Of a DNA stretch of 5,785 nt, positions 1-5,752 are shown one piece after another. Numbering within the stretch: the stretch's first letter is position 1; the number at the start of each line of letters is the position of its first letter. The stretch spans positions 906-6,690 of the forward strand of contig DBBK01000207.1 in assembly GCA_002292165.1 (NCBI GenBank), read 5' to 3'. The DNA comes from Brevundimonas sp. UBA986 (GTDB lineage Bacteria; Pseudomonadota; Alphaproteobacteria; Caulobacterales; Caulobacteraceae). The position numbers and the translations under genes are program-made. The notes beneath the pieces were generated by a model, which searched no databases, was not told the DNA's origin, and saw nothing but the letters and a program-made list of their open reading frames with translations.

Positions 1-488
1 CCCCAGGGGAGCAGGTTCATGACCCCGCCGCTCATGATGACCACACAGGCCAGCATGCGGGGGTCCATCTTCATATGCCGATACAGGGGGAGCATGGCCG
101 CGATGGTGATCATGTAGGTCGTCGCGCCGTCGCCATCGAGAGACACGACCAGCGCCAGAATCGCCGTTCCCATCAGGATCCGGACGGGATCGCCCTCGAC
201 CAGCCGCACGATCAGCTTGATCAGCGGGTCGAACAGACCGACGTCGATCATCAGCCCGAAATAGAGAATGGCGAAGACCAGCATCACGCCGGTGGGGGCC
301 AGATCCTTGACCCCCGCCATCATCATGTCGCCCAGACCCGCCGCAAAGCCCGAAAGGATGGCGAAGGCGGTCGGAACGAGGATCAGGGCGATCAGCGCAG
401 ACATGCGCTTGGTCATGATCAGGGTCATGAAGGTCGCCACCATCGCGAAGGCGATCAGTGACAGCAAACCGTAGTCCGGACCGGTCAT
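1..488 (-). CDS. CitMHS-family citrate-metal/H+ symporter, N-terminal part (runs off the left edge)
   Basis: Inner-membrane secondary transporter; characterised CitMHS members (Bacillus CitM and CitH) import citrate complexed with a divalent cation together with protons. I translated the minus strand from ATG 488-486 and the frame stays open to the window edge: 162 codons, against roughly 430-450 aa for full-length members, so about the last 60% is missing. Visible are hydrophobic helices near residues 7-25, 30-50 and 66-86, the family-typical LIMTKRMSALIALILVP stretch (23-39), the signature SLDGDGATTYMIT (116-128) in the first conserved core, and NLLPW (158-162) at the edge. The start fits the family's usual N-terminus, which begins just before the first helix. 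It has no good Shine-Dalgarno of its own; its ATG overlaps the stop of a 25-codon ORF (TGATG), suggesting translational coupling. It follows the sensor kinase on the same strand, so it is probably the output of that two-component system. The metal and substrate specificity cannot be read from this fragment. Confidence -1.
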   Translation of the reverse strand, partial: MTGPDYGLLSLIAFAMVATFMTLIMTKRMSALIALILVPTAFAILSGFAAGLGDMMMAGVKDLAPTGVMLVFAILYFGLMIDVGLFDPLIKLIVRLVEGDPVRILMGTAILALVVSLDGDGATTYMITIAAMLPLYRHMKMDPRMLACVVIMSGGVMNLLPW

Positions 489-565
489 CAGCGCGGGGCC
501 CGTGTGGAAGACGCGGTCTTGACCGGCGCGGCCTGGGCCGTCGGCGGGTTTGCAGGTTTCAGCAT
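488..565 (-). CDS. Small 25-aa ORF translationally coupled to the citrate transporter (possible leader peptide)
   Basis: This 26-codon frame (ATG at 565-563, TGA at 490-488) encodes a 25-residue, Ala/Pro/Thr-rich basic peptide that starts MLKPANPPTAQ and ends TRAPR. It is preceded by GGGAGG four bases from the ATG, the strongest Shine-Dalgarno near the transporter. Its stop shares one base with the transporter's ATG (TGATG), the geometry of termination-reinitiation coupling, and the transporter start lacks its own ribosome site. About 80% of its codons end in G or C, like its neighbours. The peptide is not hydrophobic and matches no family I know. Known small upstream ORFs of this kind deliver ribosomes to a poorly initiated gene; that role here is inference. 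Alternatives are a chance ORF, or the true N-terminus of the transporter split by a sequencing or natural frameshift. The second is less likely, because the downstream ATG already gives a family-typical N-terminus. Confidence -1.
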   Translation of the reverse strand: MLKPANPPTAQAAPVKTASSTRAPR

Positions 566-569
566 CGTT

Positions 570-575
570 CCTCCC
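570..575 (-). promoter_or_regulatory. Strong Shine-Dalgarno GGGAGG for the small ORF
   Basis: On the minus strand GGGAGG sits four bases before ATG 565. It is the only convincing ribosome site between the kinase stop (643) and the transporter start (488), so translation of the transporter probably begins with ribosomes loaded here. The 77-base gap (566-642) shows no convincing sigma-70 promoter and no terminator, consistent with readthrough from the regulator-kinase pair. Confidence -1.
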
Positions 576-642
576 GAAGCGCGGACCGGTACATGCCGGG
601 CCGTCTGCCGCTCATTTGCCCTGCGAACCTGTCATGACGCTG

Positions 643-2073
643 TCACCGACGCACGGACTCCGCGGAGACGATCACAGCGGCGAAAGTGACGGTGGCGCGG
701 AGCCCGGAGCCCGACGGCCCGGCGTCAAGCTCGACCTCCGCGCCGATGGCGCGCGCCAGTGAATCGACGATGGACAGCCCCAGCCCGCTGCCAAGAGCCG
801 GATTCCTGTGCAGCCGGGCGAAGCGCCCGAAGACAGTCGCGCGCTTGTCCGGTGGAATGCCGGGACCGTCGTCCTGAACAATCACCCTGACGCCGGCGTC
901 GGTGTTTTCCAGCCCGACCCAGACCTGCCCCCCTTCCCGGTTATGCTTGATCGCATTGTCGATGAGGTTGCCGATCATCTCGACGGCCAGCATCTGGTTG
1001 GTCGACACCGGCCGCGCGCCTGGCAGGCGTTCGAATGTGAAGTCGATGCCGGCGCGCACCGCGGCCATGGCGTGTTCGGCCGCGGCGACGGCGGCCACCT
1101 CATTGGGGTCCACGGCTGATACGTCGACCCGCGACTGATCCGCGCTGTCAGCCCTCGCCAGGGCCAGCAGCTGGACGATCAGATGCTGAAGTCTGTCGCT
1201 GGCCTGGCTGATATCCTCGATCGACTGCCCGGCCTCCGCGCTTCCGGGGCGCGCCTGCCGCAGCAGGGAGATGTGGGTGCGCAGGATAGACAGCGGCGTC
1301 CGCATCTGGTGCGACGCGTCGGCAGTGAAGCGTCGTATTCCGATGATCGCGGAATCCAGTCGCGCGAGCATGGCGTTGAAGGCGCCTACGAGATCCTGCA
1401 GTTCGGTGGGCACCTGATCGAGCGAGAGGGGCGCGAGATCCGACGCCGCGCGACGATCCATCTCGCTTTGAACCCGATGTAGCGGGCGCAGTCCCCAGCG
1501 GATCGCCAGAGGCAACAGCGCCAGGGTGGCGCCCATGAGCACCAGCTCAAGGACGATGAGCCCGCCGAGCAGACGGTGGGAAATGCGCTGTCGGGCCCCG
1601 AGAGTCTCCGCCACCTGGACGATCACGACGCCGTTGATCTGGGGCAGTCGTCGCGCCTCGGCGACGATGCGCACGGGCTTGCCGAGATAGACCGCGTCGC
1701 CGAAGACCACACGGGTATCGCCCAGATCCGGAGGCGCGACATTCGGCAGATCGGCATAGCCGGTCAGGATTTTTCCGTCATGGCGCACGCTGTAGTAGAC
1801 ATTGTCCCGGGCCGCGTCTTCCAGCATGCCAAAGATGGCCGGCGACAGGTTCAGGCCGATCGCCCCATCCTCGACCGTCAGGGAATCGATGATCGCGCGT
1901 GACGCCGCGCTCAGGATCCGGTCGTTGACCGCCTGCACCGATTGATTGATGACCCACGCGGCTCCGATCCCGAGGATCAGGGCCAGCGACATCACCGGAA
2001 CCACCATGCCGCGCAACATGCGCGAAGACAGTGACGGTGCGTGACGTTTGACGGTCGCTCCGCCCGCGGTCAC
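643..2073 (-). CDS. tctE: TctE-type sensor histidine kinase (tricarboxylate sensing)
   Basis: Inner-membrane histidine kinase of 476 aa that should phosphorylate the regulator encoded just upstream. Order of domains: cytoplasmic N-terminus; first membrane helix about 24-44; periplasmic sensor about 45-168 of the two-component-kinase N-terminal type (2CSK_N), with the typical VYYSVRHDGKILTGYADLP at 92-110; second helix about 169-190; HAMP-like linker about 191-245; dimerisation/phosphoacceptor helix with RRFTADASHQMRTPLSIL, phospho-histidine H255; and a HATPase_c domain with N box GNLIDNAIKHN (368-378), G1 DDGPGIP (401-407), F box VFGRFARL (414-421) and G2 GSGLGL (428-433). All catalytic motifs are intact. 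The GTG start at 2073 is chosen because it overlaps the regulator stop (GTGA) and has GGAGG four bases upstream. TctE kinases of Salmonella and Pseudomonas respond to tricarboxylates; citrate as ligand here is inferred from family and from the neighbouring CitMHS gene. Confidence -1.
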   Translation of the reverse strand: MTAGGATVKRHAPSLSSRMLRGMVVPVMSLALILGIGAAWVINQSVQAVNDRILSAASRAIIDSLTVEDGAIGLNLSPAIFGMLEDAARDNVYYSVRHDGKILTGYADLPNVAPPDLGDTRVVFGDAVYLGKPVRIVAEARRLPQINGVVIVQVAETLGARQRISHRLLGGLIVLELVLMGATLALLPLAIRWGLRPLHRVQSEMDRRAASDLAPLSLDQVPTELQDLVGAFNAMLARLDSAIIGIRRFTADASHQMRTPLSILRTHISLLRQARPGSAEAGQSIEDISQASDRLQHLIVQLLALARADSADQSRVDVSAVDPNEVAAVAAAEHAMAAVRAGIDFTFERLPGARPVSTNQMLAVEMIGNLIDNAIKHNREGGQVWVGLENTDAGVRVIVQDDGPGIPPDKRATVFGRFARLHRNPALGSGLGLSIVDSLARAIGAEVELDAGPSGSGLRATVTFAAVIVSAESVRR

Positions 2074-2738
2074 GGGACCTCCAGCACATAGCCCAGGCCG
2101 CGGATCGTGCGGATGCGCGGGCCGTCGGGCTCCAGCTTGCGTCTCAGCCGCGCGACATAGACCTCGATGGCGTTGGGAGCGACGGCCTCGTCATAGCCGA
2201 ACACCTCTGACGTCAGCCGCTCCTTGTCCACGACCTTGCCCACACGCGCGGCAAGCCGTTCCAGGACCGCCCACTCGCGTCGCCGCAGATCGATTGGACG
2301 GCCGTCGATCTCCACGGTGGCGCGGACGGCGTCGATGACCAGTTTGCCGATCGTCACGACAGCGTCCGCGTCGCCGCGGGCGCGACGCAACAAGGCCCGG
2401 ATCCGGGCTTCCAGTTCGCTGGGTTCGAAGGGTTTGAGCATGTAGTCGTCGGCGCCGGAATCCAGCCCGGTCAGTCTGTCCTCCAGGGCGTCCCGGGCCG
2501 TCAGGATGAGGACCGGGGTCTTGTTTCCCGCTGAACGCAGCTTGCGGAGAACGTCCAGTCCCGACATCGCGGGCAAGCCGAGATCCAGGGTGATGAGGGC
2601 ATAGGGCTCATCTGAGGCCATCCCCCAGGCGGCTTCGCCGTCCATGGCGATGTCGATCGTGTATCCCGCGGTCCGGAGGGTGGCCGCCAGTCCTCGCGCC
2701 AGCGATTCATCGTCCTCAACCAGCAGAATTCTCGCCAC
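2070..2738 (-). CDS. tctD: TctD-type OmpR-family response regulator
   Basis: Cytoplasmic DNA-binding regulator of 222 aa. The receiver domain (about 2-117) shows the acidic pair E8-D9-D10, phospho-acceptor D52 in LDLGLP, T80 in LILTAR and K102 in LKPF. The C-terminal OmpR/PhoB winged helix (about 125-220) includes LRRREWAVLERLA, the recognition-helix region APNAIEVYVARLRRKL and the closing wing RTIRGLGYVLEVP. The start is taken as GTG 2738, because ARILLVEDD is the normal N-terminus of the family. The open frame continues 70 codons further to an ATG at 2948, but that extension would run across the divergent promoter and into the binding-protein gene and resembles no known domain. The ribosome site before GTG is weak (AGG three bases away). 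The stop overlaps the kinase start, so the pair is one transcript. Expected targets are the downstream CitMHS gene, its own promoter and the divergent binding-protein gene; this is inference. Confidence -1.
   Translation of the reverse strand: MARILLVEDDESLARGLAATLRTAGYTIDIAMDGEAAWGMASDEPYALITLDLGLPAMSGLDVLRKLRSAGNKTPVLILTARDALEDRLTGLDSGADDYMLKPFEPSELEARIRALLRRARGDADAVVTIGKLVIDAVRATVEIDGRPIDLRRREWAVLERLAARVGKVVDKERLTSEVFGYDEAVAPNAIEVYVARLRRKLEPDGPRIRTIRGLGYVLEVP
2078..2082 (-). promoter_or_regulatory. Shine-Dalgarno GGAGG fixing the GTG start of the sensor kinase
   Basis: On the minus strand GGAGG lies inside the last codons of the response regulator, four bases before GTG 2073. With the GTGA overlap of stop and start, it supports the GTG as the kinase start over internal ATG codons. 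Confidence -1.
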
Positions 2739-2841
2739 GACCTGTATCTGCCCCTGCGTTGACTCGTCGGGACTATAGGGCGAACTCTGCGGCTGGCGAT
2801 ATCTCGACGAACGATCGAGAATCCGGGAGACGTCGATACCC
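2739..2841. promoter_or_regulatory. Divergent promoter region between response regulator and solute-binding protein
   Basis: These 103 bases must drive both the regulator-kinase transcript (leftward) and the binding-protein gene (rightward). On the minus strand TATAGT (2777-2772) is the best -10-like hexamer; the -35 position upstream of it (about 2795-2800) is poor, as is common for activator-dependent promoters. On the plus strand TTGACT (2759-2764) resembles a -35 but has no matching -10 at 16-18 bases. A perfect inverted repeat at 2802-2820 sits where an activator of the leftward promoter would bind. Promoter assignments are by eye and tentative. Confidence -1.
2802..2820. repeat. Inverted repeat TCTCGA-N7-TCGAGA, candidate operator
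   Basis: Two perfect 6-base arms (2802-2807 and 2815-2820) are separated by 7 bases. The centre (2811) would lie near -46 of a leftward transcript whose -10 is TATAGT at 2777-2772, a normal activator position, and 31 bases before the binding-protein start on the other side. OmpR-family proteins more often bind direct repeats, so the link to the TctD-like regulator is a hypothesis. Confidence -1.
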
Positions 2842-3954
2842 TTGCCTATGACGCGGTCACTGCTGGCGCCCCTCATCGCCGTCGGCGTCGTCGTAGCGGC
2901 GCTGGCGGCATGGATCGTCGTGCCGATGGTGACGCGCGAAGACTTCACAGCAGCGGCCGATCGCGAAGGCGCCGTCGAGATCTGGTCGACAACCGACAGC
3001 GACCGGGTTCAGGAGCTGCTCGCCGACTTTCGCCGACTGCATCCCCGGATCAAGGTCACCTACACCGATCTGCACGGCGGCGATCTGCAGGCCGATTTTC
3101 TCCGCGCGGCCAAGGCCGGAAACGGCACGGCGGACCTGCTGTGGAGTTCCGCGATGGATCTGCAGATCAAGCTGGTCAACGACGGCTACGCGATGGCCTA
3201 CGCCTCTCCTGAAGCCCCTCACCTGCCCGACTGGGCCAAGTGGAAGGACCAGGCCTGGGGTGTCACCGCGGAGCCGATCGTCATCGTCTATAACAAGAAG
3301 CTGATCGCCGCTGACCAGGTTCCCGACAGCCACGTCGCCCTGCGCCGCTTCCTTGAGTCCGACGCCGCTGCGGGACAGCGCGTCGTCGCCACCTATGACC
3401 CTGCACAATCCGCGGTCGGTTATCTTTATCTGTCGCAGGACGCCCAGGCCTCCAGCGAAATCTGGCGTCTGGTCCAGGCCATGGGACGTGACCGGCTGGA
3501 CCTCTACACCTCCGCCGAAGACATTCTGCGCGAGGTTTCGGCGGGCAGGGCCGCGATCGGGTACAATATCGCCGGCTCCTACGCCCTCGACGAGCTGCCG
3601 AACCAGCCCGATCTCGGCGTTATCATGCCGCAGGACTATACGCTGGTGATGTCCCGGATCGCCATGATCCCCAGCACGGCCCGGCATCCTGCGGCTGCAA
3701 GGGTGTTTCTGGACTTTCTGTTGTCCCGGGCCGGTCAGGAACGGCTGGCCCAGAGGCACATCACGCCGGCGCGTCTCGACGCGGGCGCTCCTCCCCTGCT
3801 CAGCCGTTCGGTTCCACGGCGCGCGATCCGCGTGGGACCGGGCCTGCTCGTCTCCGAAGACCGTTTGACCCGGGCGCATTTCCTCTCGCTCTGGAGAGAG
3901 GCGGCAGCGCCGCCCGCCCCTGAGGTTGCCTCCCGCGGAAGGGCGCCGAGATAA
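2842..3954 (+). CDS. Orphan periplasmic solute-binding protein (PgtC/iron(III)-binding-protein-like), probably membrane-tethered
   Basis: Extracytoplasmic solute-binding protein of 370 aa from TTG 2842, or 368 aa from ATG 2848. Neither start has ideal spacing: GGGAG at 2825-2829 lies 12 bases before the TTG and 18 before the ATG. A long hydrophobic segment covers about residues 7-30. The mature part shows the fold's opening strand EIWSTTDSDRVQELLADF (46-63), FRRLHPRIKVTYTD (63-76), DLLWSSAMDLQIKLVNDGY (98-116), WGVTAEPIVIVYNKKL (139-154), and later IGYNIAGSYAL (239-249) and AARVFLDFLLSRAGQE (285-300). These are typical of type II binding proteins of the ferric/phosphonate/PgtC-like group. No permease or ATPase gene adjoins it; it is divergent from a TctD/TctE-like pair. 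PgtC and Bordetella BctC are known cases where a binding protein feeds a two-component system, so a sensory role is favoured. The ligand is unknown; carboxylate is inferred from context only. A subunit of an ABC importer encoded elsewhere remains possible. Confidence -1.
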   Translation: MPMTRSLLAPLIAVGVVVAALAAWIVVPMVTREDFTAAADREGAVEIWSTTDSDRVQELLADFRRLHPRIKVTYTDLHGGDLQADFLRAAKAGNGTADLLWSSAMDLQIKLVNDGYAMAYASPEAPHLPDWAKWKDQAWGVTAEPIVIVYNKKLIAADQVPDSHVALRRFLESDAAAGQRVVATYDPAQSAVGYLYLSQDAQASSEIWRLVQAMGRDRLDLYTSAEDILREVSAGRAAIGYNIAGSYALDELPNQPDLGVIMPQDYTLVMSRIAMIPSTARHPAAARVFLDFLLSRAGQERLAQRHITPARLDAGAPPLLSRSVPRRAIRVGPGLLVSEDRLTRAHFLSLWREAAAPPAPEVASRGRAPR

Positions 3955-3956
3955 TC

Positions 3957-3981
3957 TGGCGGTTGACTGACAGCCCCGCCA
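3957..3981. terminator. Hairpin between convergent genes, possible bidirectional terminator
   Basis: TGGCGG (3957-3962) and CCGCCA (3976-3981) are perfect inverted arms around a 13-base loop. An alternative fold pairs TGGC with GCCA outside and GGTTG with CAGCC inside, leaving a 2-base bulge. It fills the 34-base gap between the converging binding-protein and anti-sigma genes, where a shared terminator is expected. No clear T-run follows on either strand, so intrinsic termination is only suggested. Confidence -1.
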
Positions 3982-3988
3982 ATCCCGC

Positions 3989-4726
3989 TCAGACCGCTTC
4001 CAGAGCCCCGCTGGCGATAACCGGGCCTGTGGGCGCGCCGGTCGGGGAGCCGCCGCGCGGTTCGAGGCTGATGGCCAGGCTGCGGGTTTCGCCGTTGGGG
4101 CCGATCAGGCGGCGTGCGTCGATGGTGACGACATTGGTCCCGTCCAGCACGCCCATGGAGACCGGCGCCGAGCCGTCCGGCAGCATCCACAGCTCATAGG
4201 ACCTGTCCTTGGGGCTGGGTCCGGTCACGGGGGCGATGATCAGCCGCCGGGCCGCCTTGTCGAAGGTGACGACGAAGCTGGTCGGGCCATCCTCGGAGGG
4301 CTTCAGCAGGCCGACCGCGGTGACGGCCGCGGCAGGCTGTTCGACAGACGGCGTCACGGGCGGCGCGACCGACTCCGGGGTCAGGACGATGACGGCAAGC
4401 GCGGCCGCGGCGGCCGTGGCGAAGACGGCCGTGCCCGCGCGCCAGACAGCGATGTTGCTCCAGAAGCCGGCGTTGTCATTCACCGGCGTCCTGGTCAGCC
4501 CCAGCTGGGCGGCGATGCGCAGCCAGACCACGCGCGGCGGCCGGACCGGGGCGACCTCGTCGATCATCGGCGCCAGGCGTTCGTTCCAGGCCCCGACCTC
4601 ATCGGCGAAGGCGGGGTCCGAGGTCATGCGGCGCTCGGCCTCAGCGCGTTCGGCGGTCGTCTGGACGCCCAGGGCGTATTCCGCCGCCTGCTCGTCCGGG
4701 AAGGGATGTTCGGTCGTGTCGGTCAT
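3989..4726 (-). CDS. RskA-type membrane anti-sigma factor
   Basis: Single-pass inner-membrane protein of 245 aa expected to hold the adjacent ECF sigma factor inactive. The cytoplasmic N-terminus (about 9-60) has the anti-sigma pattern EQAAEYALGVQTTAERAEAE, SDPAFADEVGAWNERLAPM. One membrane helix follows at about 96-116, then an Ala/Pro/Val linker (117-137) and a periplasmic RskA C-terminal domain with SYELWMLPDGSAPVSMGVL (176-194) and the closing LEPRGGSPTGAPTGPVIASG (221-240). There is no cysteine anywhere, so the zinc-binding His-Cys-Cys motif of ChrR/RsrA-like anti-sigma factors is absent. RskA of Mycobacterium is known to release SigK after stepwise proteolysis; the same mode is plausible here. 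Its ATG overlaps the sigma stop (ATGA) with no good ribosome site, so the two proteins should be made in step. The inducing signal cannot be seen. Confidence -1.
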   Translation of the reverse strand: MTDTTEHPFPDEQAAEYALGVQTTAERAEAERRMTSDPAFADEVGAWNERLAPMIDEVAPVRPPRVVWLRIAAQLGLTRTPVNDNAGFWSNIAVWRAGTAVFATAAAAALAVIVLTPESVAPPVTPSVEQPAAAVTAVGLLKPSEDGPTSFVVTFDKAARRLIIAPVTGPSPKDRSYELWMLPDGSAPVSMGVLDGTNVVTIDARRLIGPNGETRSLAISLEPRGGSPTGAPTGPVIASGALEAV

Positions 4727-5277
4727 CCGCCGAGACAGGCCTTCAACCTGATCAGTGACCGGCGGATCCAGCTCTTCATTGTGCCGGTCGGTACGGCGAA
4801 CATCTTCGCCACGTCTTCATAGGTCCGGCCTTCGAAGAAGGCGGTGCGGATGGCGGTGCGCTGCTGGTCTTCCAACTCGTTCAGGCAACCGTCCAGCCGC
4901 GTCGAGGTCTCGGCGCGCAGCACCGTGTCCAGTCCGTCCTCGGCGTCGTCGGCAATTTCGCCCGCCTCGTCGATCGGGCGGGTGGTGCGGCGGCCGACCT
5001 GACGCTGACGGTCAATGGCGCGGTTGCGGGCCATGACGGCCAGCCACGTGATCGGACTGGCGCGCGTCTCATCGAAGCTCCCCGCCCGGGTCCAGACATT
5101 GATGTAGACTTCCTGCAGCACGTCCTCGGCCTCGCTTCGATCGTTCAAGATACGAAGCACCACGCCGAAGAGTTTCGCCGAGGTCGCATCATAAACGGCC
5201 TGAAGCGCGGAACGGTCCCCGCCGGCCACCCGGTGCAGGTTCAGCGTCAGGGCCTGGCGGCTGAGATCGGCGTCCAT
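4723..5277 (-). CDS. ECF sigma factor, SigK-like
   Basis: RNA polymerase sigma subunit of 184 aa, the usual ECF length with only regions 2 and 4. Region 2 (about 25-95) contains YDATSAKLFGVVLRIL, the core-binding and -10 recognition stretch SEAEDVLQEVYINVWTRAGSFD (first residue 48), and ITWLAVMARNRAIDRQR (76-92). A linker (about 96-122) leads to region 4 (about 123-180), whose helix-turn-helix TYEDVAKMFAVPTGTMKSWI (152-171) ends in RRSLIRLK. The form with GTMKSWIRRSL and an RskA-type partner points to the SigK-like ECF group; the exact group needs a profile search. ATG 5277 is the first start in frame and gives a normal N-terminus, though its ribosome site is poor. It lies 66 bases after the DUF2177 gene and overlaps the anti-sigma gene. 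Such sigma factors usually activate their own operon; no clear ECF-type promoter was found inside the window. Confidence -1.
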   Translation of the reverse strand: MDADLSRQALTLNLHRVAGGDRSALQAVYDATSAKLFGVVLRILNDRSEAEDVLQEVYINVWTRAGSFDETRASPITWLAVMARNRAIDRQRQVGRRTTRPIDEAGEIADDAEDGLDTVLRAETSTRLDGCLNELEDQQRTAIRTAFFEGRTYEDVAKMFAVPTGTMKSWIRRSLIRLKACLGG

Positions 5278-5343
5278 GCGTAGGCGTCTGCAATCCGTTG
5301 TGCGTCAACGCCTTGGGTCGCACGGCCCGCTCCGGTCCGCAAG

Positions 5344-5748
5344 TCAGCGGACGAGCAACCGCGACCCGAAATAGCCGGCGAGGGCCGCCGTGGCGCTGAT
5401 GAAGGTGCCCCAGGCCATGTCGGCGAGGGTGATCCCGGTGCTCCACCGCGTCAGGGTCGCCTGATTGGTGAGGTCATAGGTCGCATAGGCCACGAAGCCG
5501 AACACGGCCCCGTTGATCGCCGCCCGGCTCCACGCCCCCTCGCGCAGGGCCGGCCCCACCGCCAGGAAGACGATCCCGAACAGGAAGATGAAGTAGAAGG
5601 CCGCGGCCGGGACCAGATTGACCTTCGTCCGCATCCAGTCGCCGAGCACCGGCCGATACAGTCGGTCGCCCATCAGCGTCAGCCAGGCGACGTCCAGAAC
5701 CAGCATGGCGACGGCCGAACAGCCATAGGCGGCGACGTATTTCAGCAT
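5344..5748 (-). CDS. DUF2177-family four-helix membrane protein
   Basis: Small integral inner-membrane protein of 134 aa, the full length of the family, with no characterised function. Predicted helices lie near 3-24, 44-64, 75-91 and 107-127. Family-typical residues are visible: LDVAWLTLMGDRLYRP (18-33), the YATYDLTNQATL motif (88-99) and DMAWGTFISA (110-119). The repeated acidic/aromatic residues within or next to helices (D19, W22, Y91, D92, D110, W113) suggest a functional site in the membrane, but its nature is unknown. ATG 5748 is supported by AAGAAGG nine bases upstream, and the preceding gene ends only 4 bases before it. It is followed after 66 bases by the ECF sigma gene on the same strand. 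It may therefore belong to that sigma factor's operon, possibly a membrane or lipid stress response; that role is inference from position. Confidence -1.
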   Translation of the reverse strand: MLKYVAAYGCSAVAMLVLDVAWLTLMGDRLYRPVLGDWMRTKVNLVPAAAFYFIFLFGIVFLAVGPALREGAWSRAAINGAVFGFVAYATYDLTNQATLTRWSTGITLADMAWGTFISATAALAGYFGSRLLVR

Positions 5749-5752
5749 GGGC

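Noticed and set aside
75..461. Plus-strand open frame of 128 codons at the left end
   Set aside because: The translation is dominated by His, Asp, Gln, Gly and Arg, typical of antisense to a membrane protein; the minus strand holds the CitMHS signature.
586..599. Small inverted repeat CCGG-N6-CCGG in the gap between kinase and small ORF
   Set aside because: Four-base self-complementary arms are common by chance at this GC content, and no T-run follows, so it is not supported as a terminator or operator.
2759..2779. TTGACT plus TATAGG on the plus strand as a promoter for the binding protein
   Set aside because: The two hexamers are only 9 bases apart, far below the 16-18 needed for a sigma-70-type promoter.
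2739..2948. 70-codon N-terminal extension of the response regulator to ATG 2948
   Set aside because: It would cross the divergent promoter and overlap the start of the binding-protein gene, and receiver domains of this family start at the ARILLVEDD segment.
2857..3879. Long minus-strand open frame (340 codons) opposite the solute-binding protein gene
   Set aside because: It is the mirror of a clear coding frame in GC-rich DNA. Its translation is rich in Arg, Gly, Asp and Gln with no recognisable domain, while the plus-strand frame has a full binding-protein fold.
4209..4751. Plus-strand open frame of 180 codons opposite the anti-sigma gene
   Set aside because: Low-complexity Ala/Ser/Thr/Arg translation with no family features; the opposite strand encodes an intact RskA-type protein linked to the sigma gene by ATGA.
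5280..5312. TTGACG on the minus strand (5308-5303) before the sigma gene as a housekeeping promoter
   Set aside because: The -35 match is good and lies within a short palindrome, but the -10 position reads GCCTAC and would place the transcript start at or past the ATG, so the site is not convincing.
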